Shown here one piece after another: positions 15,773-23,647 of a stretch of DNA of 64,000 bases. Position 1 is the stretch's first letter. Every line of letters begins with the position of its first letter. This DNA is from Alterluteimonas quercicellularis (GTDB taxonomy: Bacteria; Pseudomonadota; Gammaproteobacteria; Xanthomonadales; Xanthomonadaceae): assembly GCF_021191635.1 (NCBI RefSeq), contig NZ_JAIWPR010000023.1, forward strand, positions 1-64,000, read 5' to 3'. Under the pieces are notes generated by a model that was given only the letters and a program-made list of their open reading frames with translations, had not been told where the DNA came from and did no database searches. The translations under genes were made by a program, and so were the position numbers.

Positions 15773-17961
15773 CGCGCCGGCTCCGCGTCGACGACGCAGC
15801 GGAAGCCGATGCAGCCGCTGCGGTCCTTGCATGGCGCCATCAGCAGGTACTTGCCGTGCTGGTCGAGGCGGTAGGCCTGCGGGAAGTACCAGTGCGAGGT
15901 CTGCGGGCGGTAGCTGCTGCCGCCGCGCAGGATCGCGGCGCGGGTGTGGTCGTCGGCGAACTCGTCGGTCCACTGCCACACGTGCCCCACCAGGTCCTCC
16001 ACGCCGAAGGGCGAGGCGCCCTGCGGATGCGTGCCGACCTCGGCCGGCGGCAGCAGGCGGCGGCCGCGGTTGGCGCGCGGCACGTAGGTGTCGTTCCAGG
16101 CGTCGCCCCAGGGATAGCGGCGCCCGTCCAGGCCCTGCGCGGCGTACTGCCACTCCCATTCGCGCGGCAGGCGCTTGCCGGCCCAGGCGGCGTAGGCGCG
16201 CGCGTCTTCCAGGCAGACCCAGGTGACCGGGCGCCGCTCCCAGCCCGGGCGCGGCGCGCCGTCGGCCCAGTCGAGCAGGAAGTTGTGGGCGTCGCGGGGG
16301 CGGTAGCCGCTGTCGGCCAGGAAGCGCGCGAACTGCGCGTTGGTGACCGGGTGGCGGTCGATGTGGAAGGCGGCCAGCGACATGCGGCGGCGGTGGTGCC
16401 GGTGCGGCGTGTCCTCCCAGGGGTACTGCACGTCGAGCCCGGCCCAGTCGAAGCCCTCGATCTCGATGCCGCCGACCTGGAACAGGAACTCGCCGGCGGG
16501 GATCGCGACCATGCCCTCGGGCGCGCGCGCCTGCGGCGCGGTGGGCGCGACCTCGACGATGCGCTGTGGCAGCGGCCGCCACGCCGCCGAGCACGCGCGC
16601 AGCGGCGTCGCCGCCCGCGCGGCGATGCCGGCGAGGACGTCCTCCAGGCCGTCGACCGCCGCGCCGGGCGCCAGCGCCAGCAGCGCGCCGAAGCCGCGCG
16701 CCTCCAGGGTCAGCTCGACGAGCGCTTCGCCGTCGATCACGCGCGGCGCCAGCGCTCGGCCGTTCCACAGGTCGTAGTAGCGCGTGCCGGCTGCGTGCGG
16801 CAGCGCCAGCTGCTCGCCGTCGAGGTCGAACTCGTTGCGGTTGACCAGGGTCCACAGCGTGCGCCCGCCGCCGGGGAAGCGGCTGGCGAAGACGCCGCGC
16901 TGCAGGCAGCGCTGGTACGGCGCCCAATCCATGGACACGACCAGTTCGGGGAAGGCGCGGTAGATCGTCGCGATGCGCCGCAGGGACTCGGCGTCGCGCT
17001 CGGTGAACCGGTTCCAGATGCCCCAGACGTTCTCCCAGGCGTTGTAGCCGATGCCGTTGAAGAAGCAGTACTGCAGGTCGTGCGCGCGGTCGCGGCCCCA
17101 GCGGTTCTCGTAGTTCACCATGTGCCGGGGTTCGAGCCACTTCCACTTCGACACCGGCGGCACCGGGCCGTCGGGCGCCTTCTTGCCCCAGCTCTGCACG
17201 TTCCAGATCAGCTGCTCCTCGGCGCTGATCGTCGATTCGGGCTGCACGACGACGGCGCGGCCGCGGCGGTCGCAGGCGTCGAAGAACGCGCGCGGCACGC
17301 CGTTGAAGGTGTCGCCGTTGATGCCGTCGGCGCCGACCGCCTCCACGACCTCCGCCATGCCGTCCCAGTGCGTGCAGCCCGGGTCGCGGGTGCCGTGGTC
17401 CCAGGGCTTGGCCGGCAGGAACACGCGCACGCCTCTGGCCTGGAAGGCCTGCACCGCGCGGCGCAGGCCGTCGAGGCCGCCGGGCATGTCGCGGGCGAGG
17501 TCGAACTGGTTGCGGTCGTCGACGCCGATGTTGGGGTAGACGTACCAGATCAGCACCGAGTCGATGCCGCCGAAGCGCTCGACCAGGTCGTCGAGGTAGC
17601 GGTCGACGGTGTACTCGCCGGCGTCGGGATCGTAGAAGTAGCGGTCCTCGACCATCATCTGCGCGTGGACGAAGTTGCGCTGCGCCCACTGCAGCTCCGG
17701 GCGCCGGTATTGGGCATCGTCGTAGCCGATGCGCACCAGGTGCTCGCGGCGCCAGTCGCGCAGCTCGGCCAGCCAGTCCTGCGCGCTCTCGTTGGCGTCG
17801 ATCATCCATGCGCCGATGTCGGCGAAGGGCCAGCCGGGCGCCTTGCCCGGCGTGGGCAGGTAGCGGCCGGTGGTGACGTGGGAGAACTTGTACTCGGTGC
17901 GCAGCGGCGCCGGCCCGTGGTCGGGCACGGCGTCGTCCGGGGTGGCGTAGGGGGTGATCAT
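15769..17961 (-). CDS. Fusion protein: glycosidase-like TIM-barrel domain plus FGE/SUMF1-like domain
   Basis: 730 aa. The first part (about 1-450) looks like a TIM-barrel glycosidase-type domain with a beta-sandwich end (LIWYVYPNIGVDD, ADGINGDTFNGVPRAFFDA, LWTLVNRNEFDLDG). The second part (about 480-725) is a formylglycine-generating-enzyme-like domain: EGMVAIPAGEF, FHIDRHPVTNAQFARFL, KRLPREWEWQYAAQG, EDLVGHVWQWTDE, ILRGGSSY and GFRC. The two copper-binding cysteines that FGE has just after GGS are absent here (GGSSYRPQTSHWYFPQ), so sulfatase activation is unlikely. There is no signal peptide. It overlaps both neighbours by 4 bp. Its function in the sugar pathway is unknown. Confidence 0.75.
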   Translation of the reverse strand: MITPYATPDDAVPDHGPAPLRTEYKFSHVTTGRYLPTPGKAPGWPFADIGAWMIDANESAQDWLAELRDWRREHLVRIGYDDAQYRRPELQWAQRNFVHAQMMVEDRYFYDPDAGEYTVDRYLDDLVERFGGIDSVLIWYVYPNIGVDDRNQFDLARDMPGGLDGLRRAVQAFQARGVRVFLPAKPWDHGTRDPGCTHWDGMAEVVEAVGADGINGDTFNGVPRAFFDACDRRGRAVVVQPESTISAEEQLIWNVQSWGKKAPDGPVPPVSKWKWLEPRHMVNYENRWGRDRAHDLQYCFFNGIGYNAWENVWGIWNRFTERDAESLRRIATIYRAFPELVVSMDWAPYQRCLQRGVFASRFPGGGRTLWTLVNRNEFDLDGEQLALPHAAGTRYYDLWNGRALAPRVIDGEALVELTLEARGFGALLALAPGAAVDGLEDVLAGIAARAATPLRACSAAWRPLPQRIVEVAPTAPQARAPEGMVAIPAGEFLFQVGGIEIEGFDWAGLDVQYPWEDTPHRHHRRRMSLAAFHIDRHPVTNAQFARFLADSGYRPRDAHNFLLDWADGAPRPGWERRPVTWVCLEDARAYAAWAGKRLPREWEWQYAAQGLDGRRYPWGDAWNDTYVPRANRGRRLLPPAEVGTHPQGASPFGVEDLVGHVWQWTDEFADDHTRAAILRGGSSYRPQTSHWYFPQAYRLDQHGKYLLMAPCKDRSGCIGFRCVVDAEPAR

Positions 17962-18890
17962 GCGGTCGATCCGGCGAGGGAGGAAGGCGCGGCGCCGGCG
18001 ACCAGCAGCGCGCGCACCTGCGCGCGCTCGGGCACGCCGGTCTGCGCGCCGGGCGCGGTGCAGGCGAGCGCGGAGGCGGCGGAGGCTTCGCGCAGGGCGT
18101 CGGCCAGCGCCAGGCCGCGCGCGAGCGCGGCGACCAGGGCGCCGCAGAAGGTGTCGCCGGCGCCGGTGGTGTCCACCGCCGGCACCGCGAACGCGGGCTG
18201 GCGCAGCAGCGTGCCGCGGTCGAGCGCCACGCAGCCCGCGGCGCCCAGGGTGACCACGACGCGCGCGACCGGCAGCCGGCGCATGGCCGCGGGCAGGTCG
18301 GCGGCGTCGCCGGCCAGCAGCGCCAGTTCGCCCTCGTTGACCACCAGCACGTCGACCAGGCGCAGCAGCGCCTCGGGCACGTCGCGCGCGGGCGCGGCGT
18401 TGAGCACCACGCAGGCGCCGGCCTCGCGCGCGGCGCGCGCATAGGCGGCCACGGTCTCGATCGGCGTCTCCAGCTGCAGCAGCACGTGGCCGACGCCGTC
18501 GAGCGGCGGCAGGTGCTCGGGGCGCAGCGCGGCGTTGGCGCCGGGGGCGACGGTGATGGCGTTCTCGGCGGCGTCGGACACGCAGATGAAGGCCACCCCC
18601 GTGGGCAGCCCGTGGTCGCGGTGCGCGGTCAGCGCGACGCCGGCCCCGCGCAGCGAGGCCTCCAGCACCGCCGCCGCCGGGTCCCGGCCCAGCGCGGCGA
18701 GCAGGCGCGTCGGCACGCCACCGGCGCGCGCCGCGGCGACCGCCTGGTTGGCGCCCTTGCCGCCGGGATGGGTGGCGAAATCGCGCCCGAGCACGGTTTC
18801 CCCCGGTGCCGGGATGTGCCCGGCGCGGACCACGTAGTCGAGGTTGGCGGAGCCGGCGACGAGGACGGCGCCGGCGGATGCGTCGTTCAT
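17958..18890 (-). CDS. rbsK: Ribokinase-family (PfkB) sugar kinase
   Basis: 310 aa. It has the PfkB signatures HPGGKGANQAVAAARAG near the N-terminus and DTTGAGDTFCGALVAAL near the C-terminus, which contains the catalytic Asp. NEGELALLAGDAADL is the ribokinase mid-motif. It phosphorylates a pentose or pentose-like sugar with ATP in the cytoplasm. It overlaps the serine hydrolase gene and the fusion-protein gene by 4 bp each, so it works in the same pathway. True ribose specificity is uncertain, since the operon also encodes an arabinofuranosidase-like enzyme. Confidence 0.85.
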   Translation of the reverse strand: MNDASAGAVLVAGSANLDYVVRAGHIPAPGETVLGRDFATHPGGKGANQAVAAARAGGVPTRLLAALGRDPAAAVLEASLRGAGVALTAHRDHGLPTGVAFICVSDAAENAITVAPGANAALRPEHLPPLDGVGHVLLQLETPIETVAAYARAAREAGACVVLNAAPARDVPEALLRLVDVLVVNEGELALLAGDAADLPAAMRRLPVARVVVTLGAAGCVALDRGTLLRQPAFAVPAVDTTGAGDTFCGALVAALARGLALADALREASAASALACTAPGAQTGVPERAQVRALLVAGAAPSSLAGSTA

Positions 18891-20155
18891 GGGCTCACGC
18901 GCTGCTGGACGAGATTGTAGAAGGGCAGCGACAGCCGCGGCAGGTCGCCCGGCACGTCGCGCGGCAGGTGCTGGGCGAGCAGGATCGCGATCAGCCGCCG
19001 CTGCGGGTCGATCATGAAGTAGGTGGAGGCCGCGCCCGACCAGCCGACCTGGCCGGGGCTGCCGAGCCGGCCGCGCGCGGCGGGATCGCGCTGCACGGCG
19101 ACGCCCAGGCCGAAGCCCTCGTGTTCGCTGAACTGCGTGTGCGGGCGCGCCAGCCCGCCGAGCTGGTCGCTCAGCATCGCGCGCACGCTATCCTCGCGCA
19201 GGTGGCGGCGGCCGTCGAGCACGCCGCCGTCGAGCAGCATGCGGCACAGGCGCAGGTAGTCGTCTGCGGTGCCGTAGAGGCCGCCGGCGCCGCTGTCGTA
19301 GCGGTTGAGCGGCGCGCCGGGTTCCCGCGCGCGGGGGCCGTCGGCCAGGCGCAGGGTGCCGTCGTCGCCGAGGGTGGTGAGGTCGACCACGCGGCCGCGC
19401 TCGGCCTCGGGCACGGAGAACCCGGTGTCGCGCATGCCGAGCGGGCCGGTCACGCGCGTGCGCAGCAGCTCGGCCAGCGGCATGCCGGCGGCGACTTCGA
19501 GCACCCGCGACAGCGTCTCGGTGGCGGCGCCGTCGTACTCGAACACGCTGCCCGGGTCGTGCGCCAGCGGCGCCTGCGCGAGCCGGTGCACGTAGCCGGC
19601 GAGGTCGCCGGCGCCGTGCGGGTCGGCGCGCTCGCGCGCCCGCAGCGCCGGGCCCTCGGCGACGGCGAAGCCGGCGGTGTGGGTGAGCAGGTGGCGCACC
19701 GTGACCGGGCGCGCCGGCGCACGCAGGCGGCCGTCGGCACCGAGTACCCGCAGCGCGCCGAGTTCCGGCACCCAGCGCGCGGCCGGCGCGTCCAGGTCCA
19801 GCCGCCCGTCCTCGACCAGCATCAGCGCGGCGACCGAGACCACCGGCTTGGTCATCGAGTACAGGCGGAAGATCGCGTCCGGCGCGATCGGCCGGCTGCG
19901 CGCGAGGTCGAGCGTGCCGAAGGCCCGCCGGTAGCGGGTCTCGCCCTCGTGCGCGACCACCGCCACCACGCCCAGGTAGCCCGGCGGCGCCACCGCGGCC
20001 TGCAGCTGCGCGTCCACCGCCTCCCAGCCGGCGCCGGATGGCGCCGGTGTCGCGGCCGCGGCCGCGGCCGCGGCCGACCAGGCCAGCAGCAGCCACGCCG
20101 CCGCGCGGCCGTATCGACGACACGCCCCGATCCTCAATTCCGCGCTCTCCGCCAC
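18887..20155 (-). CDS. Exported serine hydrolase, beta-lactamase/penicillin-binding class C family
   Basis: 422 aa with an N-terminal hydrophobic export signal (about residues 15-37, Ala-rich). The SxxK motif is SMTK in FRLYSMTKPVVSVAALMLVEDG. The tyrosine motif is probably in FEYDGAATETLSRVLE. Members act as esterases, amidases or D-alanyl carboxypeptidases. Its place between a TonB receptor and a sugar kinase suggests a periplasmic esterase that removes acyl groups from the imported substrate. That is inference. It starts 37 bp after the receptor stop. Confidence 0.82.
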   Translation of the reverse strand: MAESAELRIGACRRYGRAAAWLLLAWSAAAAAAAATPAPSGAGWEAVDAQLQAAVAPPGYLGVVAVVAHEGETRYRRAFGTLDLARSRPIAPDAIFRLYSMTKPVVSVAALMLVEDGRLDLDAPAARWVPELGALRVLGADGRLRAPARPVTVRHLLTHTAGFAVAEGPALRARERADPHGAGDLAGYVHRLAQAPLAHDPGSVFEYDGAATETLSRVLEVAAGMPLAELLRTRVTGPLGMRDTGFSVPEAERGRVVDLTTLGDDGTLRLADGPRAREPGAPLNRYDSGAGGLYGTADDYLRLCRMLLDGGVLDGRRHLREDSVRAMLSDQLGGLARPHTQFSEHEGFGLGVAVQRDPAARGRLGSPGQVGWSGAASTYFMIDPQRRLIAILLAQHLPRDVPGDLPRLSLPFYNLVQQRVSP

Positions 20156-20192
20156 CGCCGCGCCCGGCGCACCGCCCGCATCATGCGCCCGC

Positions 20193-22412
20193 TCAGAACA
20201 CGAGGGTATGGGTGAGGGAGACCATGCGCCCGCGGCCGGCCCAGTAGTTCTGCCAGCCCGGCACCTGCGACCAGCTCAGGATGTACTGCTTGTCGAACAG
20301 GTTCTCGATGCCCAGGGTGAGCTTGCCGAAGCGGCGGGTCTCGTAGTTCACGCCGAGGTCGACCAGGGTGTAGCCCTCGGTGTTCTCCTGGTAGGTGTAC
20401 TCGGTGACCTCGCCGTCGACCACGCGGGTGTCCTCGCCGTAGAGGTCGCGGTCGAACAGATGGGTGGCGCCGAGGGTGAGGTCGGCGTTGGGCAGGAAGT
20501 TCCAGGTCACCGAGACCGCCAGCTTGTCGGGATTGACGTCGAGCACGCCCATCGGCTTGTTGAGGCCGCCGGCCGAGTAGCTGCCGTCGGGCGCGTCGGC
20601 CCAGAACGAGGTCTTGCCGCGGATGCGCGAGTAGATGCCCGAGACCTTCCACCGGTCGTCGAAGCGGTACTCGCCGCTGGCCTCCAGGCCCTTGATGCGC
20701 ACCGGCGCGCGCGACATCACGAAGTCGTTGCTGACCGGGTCGACCGCCAGCGAGGAGCCGAACGGCGACTCGGAATCGTAGTAGGAGGCGCCGAACGCGG
20801 CGCGGTCGCCGCGCCAGTTCACGCCGACCTCCTTGTTCTCGACGATGATCGGGTCGAGGTCGGCGATGCGGTCCACCGACTGCCCGGGCACGTTGATGTT
20901 GCGCAGCGGGATGCCGATGTTGGCCAGGCCGAAGCCCTCGCCGTAGGAGACGAACGCCGACCAGGTGTCGGTGATGCGCCAGATCGCGCCGAGGTTGGTC
21001 ATCGTCTCGGTGTACTCCAGCCCGCCGCCCTGCACGAACACGCTGTTGCGGTAGGCGGTGGTGGTGTAGCTGTCCACGTGCAGCTCGCCGTCCTCGCGGC
21101 GCAGGCCGCCGCTGATCGTCAGCGGGCCGACGTCCCAGGTGAGCTGGGCGTAGGGGGCGACGCTGGAGTACTCCATCGGCGGCACCCACACGCGGTCGGT
21201 CAGCGCCAGCCGCTGCGCGGCCTCGTCCTCGACCAGGTCGACGCCGGCGCGCAGCTGCAGGCCCTCGACGCCGAGGAACTCGCCGCGCGTCCACGCCGTG
21301 CGCAGGCCGCGCTTCTTCGAGGTGATCTCGGACTGGTCGTAGATGCGGTCGGCCTCGTCGAAGGTCTCGTCCACCTTGACCAGCTGGCGGTCGTCGCCGT
21401 CCTCGGGCAGGTAGCGCATGGCCTGGTCGGCCCAGTACACGTCGGCGTTGAAGGTGCCGCCGAACAGGTCGCCGTGGCTGTAGTGCAGGGCGGCCTGGCG
21501 GAAGTCGTTGAACTCCGCCAGGGCGCCGGCGATCTGGCCGCGCTCGGAGGTGTTGGTGGTGGGCACCGGGCAGTCGACCGGGTCGTAGCGGCAGCCCTCG
21601 ACCTGGATGTAGTTGGCCTTGCCCTCGATGCGGAAGTCGCTCAGCGACAGCTGCAGGCGCTGCACGCCGCCCTCGCCGAAGTTGACGCCGGCCTTGGCGT
21701 AGAGGTTGCGCGACTCCGAGTCCGACAGCGAGCCGCTGGTGTTCATGCCGATGCGGCGGCCGTTGCCGTCGTAGGAGATGCCGCGGTCGATGTAGGAGCC
21801 GCTGACCAGGGCGTCGAAGGCGTCGTCCTTGTAGGCGTGGGTGGCGCCGACCTTCCAGCCGGCGCTGTCGGTGCCGAACTGGGTCGAGTAGCGCGTGGTC
21901 AGCGTGGTCTCGTGGCCCTCGACGGTGGGCACCTTGGAGATGTAGTTGATGATGCCGCCGGCGGCGCCGATGCCCTCGGAAGCCGAGGGGCCGTTGATGA
22001 CCTCGATGCGGCCGACCAGCCCCATGTCGGTGAAGGTGCCGTTGCGGTTGCCCTCGCGCAGCGGCGAGCCCTGCGGGATGCCGTCGAACAGGCGCAGCGC
22101 GATGCGGCCGCGCAGCGTCTCGCCGGCGTTGCTCATCGCCTGCGAGGACTCGGCGTAGCCGGGCACGGTGCGCGCCAGCACGGCGGTGGCGTCCTCGGTC
22201 AGCGCGAGCGTGTGCTCCACCTGCTCCTTCGACACCAGGTTGATCGCGCCGGGGATCTTGTCGACCGAGGTCGCGACCCGCGTGCCGGTCACCACCACGT
22301 TGTCCAGGTCGACCGCGTCGCGGCGCGACGCCTCGGTCTCCTGCGCGAGCGCGGCGCTGGACACGAGCGCGGTCAGGGCGACGCCGATCGCGGCGGTCAG
22401 GGGCTTGATCAT
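20193..22412 (-). CDS. TonB-dependent outer-membrane receptor
   Basis: 739 aa. Signal peptide 1-23 (MIKPLTAAIG...SSAALA), TonB-box region near VDLDNVVVTGTRV, plug domain to about 160 with IEVINGPSASEGIGAAGGIINYISK, and a barrel ending in F (LTHTLVF). It is the first gene of a five-gene operon ending in GH127. It probably imports the glycan or glycoside that the operon degrades, energised by TonB from outside the window. The iron-siderophore class is the alternative; the operon content argues against it. A 30-bp element shared with the CitE operon lies about 190 bp upstream. Confidence 0.9.
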   Translation of the reverse strand: MIKPLTAAIGVALTALVSSAALAQETEASRRDAVDLDNVVVTGTRVATSVDKIPGAINLVSKEQVEHTLALTEDATAVLARTVPGYAESSQAMSNAGETLRGRIALRLFDGIPQGSPLREGNRNGTFTDMGLVGRIEVINGPSASEGIGAAGGIINYISKVPTVEGHETTLTTRYSTQFGTDSAGWKVGATHAYKDDAFDALVSGSYIDRGISYDGNGRRIGMNTSGSLSDSESRNLYAKAGVNFGEGGVQRLQLSLSDFRIEGKANYIQVEGCRYDPVDCPVPTTNTSERGQIAGALAEFNDFRQAALHYSHGDLFGGTFNADVYWADQAMRYLPEDGDDRQLVKVDETFDEADRIYDQSEITSKKRGLRTAWTRGEFLGVEGLQLRAGVDLVEDEAAQRLALTDRVWVPPMEYSSVAPYAQLTWDVGPLTISGGLRREDGELHVDSYTTTAYRNSVFVQGGGLEYTETMTNLGAIWRITDTWSAFVSYGEGFGLANIGIPLRNINVPGQSVDRIADLDPIIVENKEVGVNWRGDRAAFGASYYDSESPFGSSLAVDPVSNDFVMSRAPVRIKGLEASGEYRFDDRWKVSGIYSRIRGKTSFWADAPDGSYSAGGLNKPMGVLDVNPDKLAVSVTWNFLPNADLTLGATHLFDRDLYGEDTRVVDGEVTEYTYQENTEGYTLVDLGVNYETRRFGKLTLGIENLFDKQYILSWSQVPGWQNYWAGRGRMVSLTHTLVF

Positions 22413-22601
22413 CGATAGGGTCTCGTGAGTCGGCCCGCTGCCGCGCGTCGTGCGCGCACAGGCCGTGGATTCGGGGAAGTCCGGGGCCGCGATCCGCTCG
22501 CGCCCCCCGCGCCGTGCCGGCCTGCCGCTGGCTGCGCGTGGGGCGCGCCGGCGGCATTGCGCGGAAGCCTATGCGCCGCCCCGGGGCGAAGGAATCGGCT
22601 G

Positions 22602-22631
22602 CGCGTATGTTCAAACGCTAGATTTTCTTGC
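22602..22631 (-). promoter_or_regulatory. Shared upstream element, copy B (TonB receptor operon)
   Basis: On the minus strand it reads GCAAGAAAATCTAGCG followed by TTTGAACATACGCG. It aligns without gaps with 27111-27140, 23 of 30 positions identical. It starts 190 bp upstream of the receptor ATG, nearly the same distance as copy A from its gene. It is a candidate promoter/operator for a common regulator. Confidence 0.6.
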
Positions 22632-22651
22632 CTACGACCGCAGAAAACCTT

Positions 22652-22666
22652 TGTTGCTGTGCAACA
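22652..22666. promoter_or_regulatory. Inverted repeat TGTTGC-TGT-GCAACA
   Basis: A perfect 6-bp-arm palindrome between the LysR stop and the receptor promoter element. It could be a LysR-type operator; as a terminator it is weak because no T run follows. Confidence 0.4.
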
Positions 22667-22681
22667 TTCCGGTCGCGCGGT

Positions 22682-23566
22682 TCATGCCGCCGCCTGCGCG
22701 GCCGCCACGCCGCGGCACTCCTCGCGCAGCGCGGCGACCAGCCGGCTGCGCACGGTCACGCTCGACCACACCATGCCCATGCGCCGCGGCACGCAGGCCT
22801 CCGGCAGCGGCAGCCGCGCCACGCGCACGCCCTGCGGCCAGGGCTGCGCCCAGTCCGGCACCAGCGACACCCCGAGCCCGCGGTCGACCATCACCGCGAT
22901 GGCGTTGAGCGCGTTCAACTCGAAGCGCTCGCGCGGGACGATGCCGTGCCGGCGCAGGTACTCGTCGGCCTGGCGCCCGCCCCACTGGTGGCGGTCGTAG
23001 CGGATCAGCGGCTCGTTGGCGAGCAGCTCGTGCGGGTGGCGGTGGGCCATGTCCTCGCGCACCAGCACCACCAGCGGCTCCTCGCGCAGCACTTCCCAGC
23101 GGCAGGTCTTGGGCAGCACGAACGGCGCCTCCAGCACGATCGCCGCGTCCAGCTCGCCGCGCTCGACGTCGCCGTACAGCTCGGCCGAGTAGCCGGGCTT
23201 GATGAAGACGTTGATCTGCGGGAACTTGCTCACCATGCGCGCCAGCACGTCCGGCAGCAGCCCCGCGAGCCCCGTGGGGCAGGCGCCCAGGCGCAGCTCG
23301 CCGGAGACCGAGCGGTCGTTGGCGACGCTGCGCAGGTCGGCCACGTCGCGCAGCAGGTCGCGGGCGCGCTGCAGGATGCGAGAGCCCTCCTCGGTCACGC
23401 TCACCGTGCGCCCGGCGCGCGCGATCAGCGGCACGCCCAGCTCCCGCTCCAGCGTGCGCACCTGCTGCGCCACCGCGGCGGGCGTAATGTTGAGAAAGCG
23501 CGCGGCGGCCGCCATCGAACCGCGGTCGACCACGTTGACGAAGGTGTAGAGAAACTGCGTATCCAA
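22682..23566 (-). CDS. LysR-family transcriptional regulator of the catabolic island
   Basis: 294 aa. The N-terminal winged helix (FVNVVDRGSMAAAARFLNITPAAVAQQVRTLERELG) is followed by a LysR substrate-binding domain. It lies 81 bp downstream of the symporter gene on the same strand and upstream of the TonB receptor operon, between two operons that share a 30-bp upstream element. It is the obvious candidate regulator for both. The effector is unknown, presumably an intermediate of the degraded compound. Confidence 0.85.
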   Translation of the reverse strand: MDTQFLYTFVNVVDRGSMAAAARFLNITPAAVAQQVRTLERELGVPLIARAGRTVSVTEEGSRILQRARDLLRDVADLRSVANDRSVSGELRLGACPTGLAGLLPDVLARMVSKFPQINVFIKPGYSAELYGDVERGELDAAIVLEAPFVLPKTCRWEVLREEPLVVLVREDMAHRHPHELLANEPLIRYDRHQWGGRQADEYLRRHGIVPRERFELNALNAIAVMVDRGLGVSLVPDWAQPWPQGVRVARLPLPEACVPRRMGMVWSSVTVRSRLVAALREECRGVAAAQAAA

Positions 23567-23647
23567 GGTCTCGCCCTCCCGCGAGCGCGCAGCTTGCCCG
23601 AAGCCCGGGGGCCGCGCGAGGGCCGGCCCGCGCCCGGTCGGCCGCCG

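Noticed and set aside
15769-17961. Annotation as a sulfatase-activating formylglycine-generating enzyme
   Set aside because: The required cysteines after GGS are missing and no sulfatase is nearby; kept as FGE-like only.
13874-18442. Single 1522-codon frame joining GH127 with upstream sequence
   Set aside because: Upstream of 15772 the frame is antisense-like Arg/Ala-rich text overlapping the fusion protein and kinase genes. The GTG at 15772 overlapping the previous stop is the real start.
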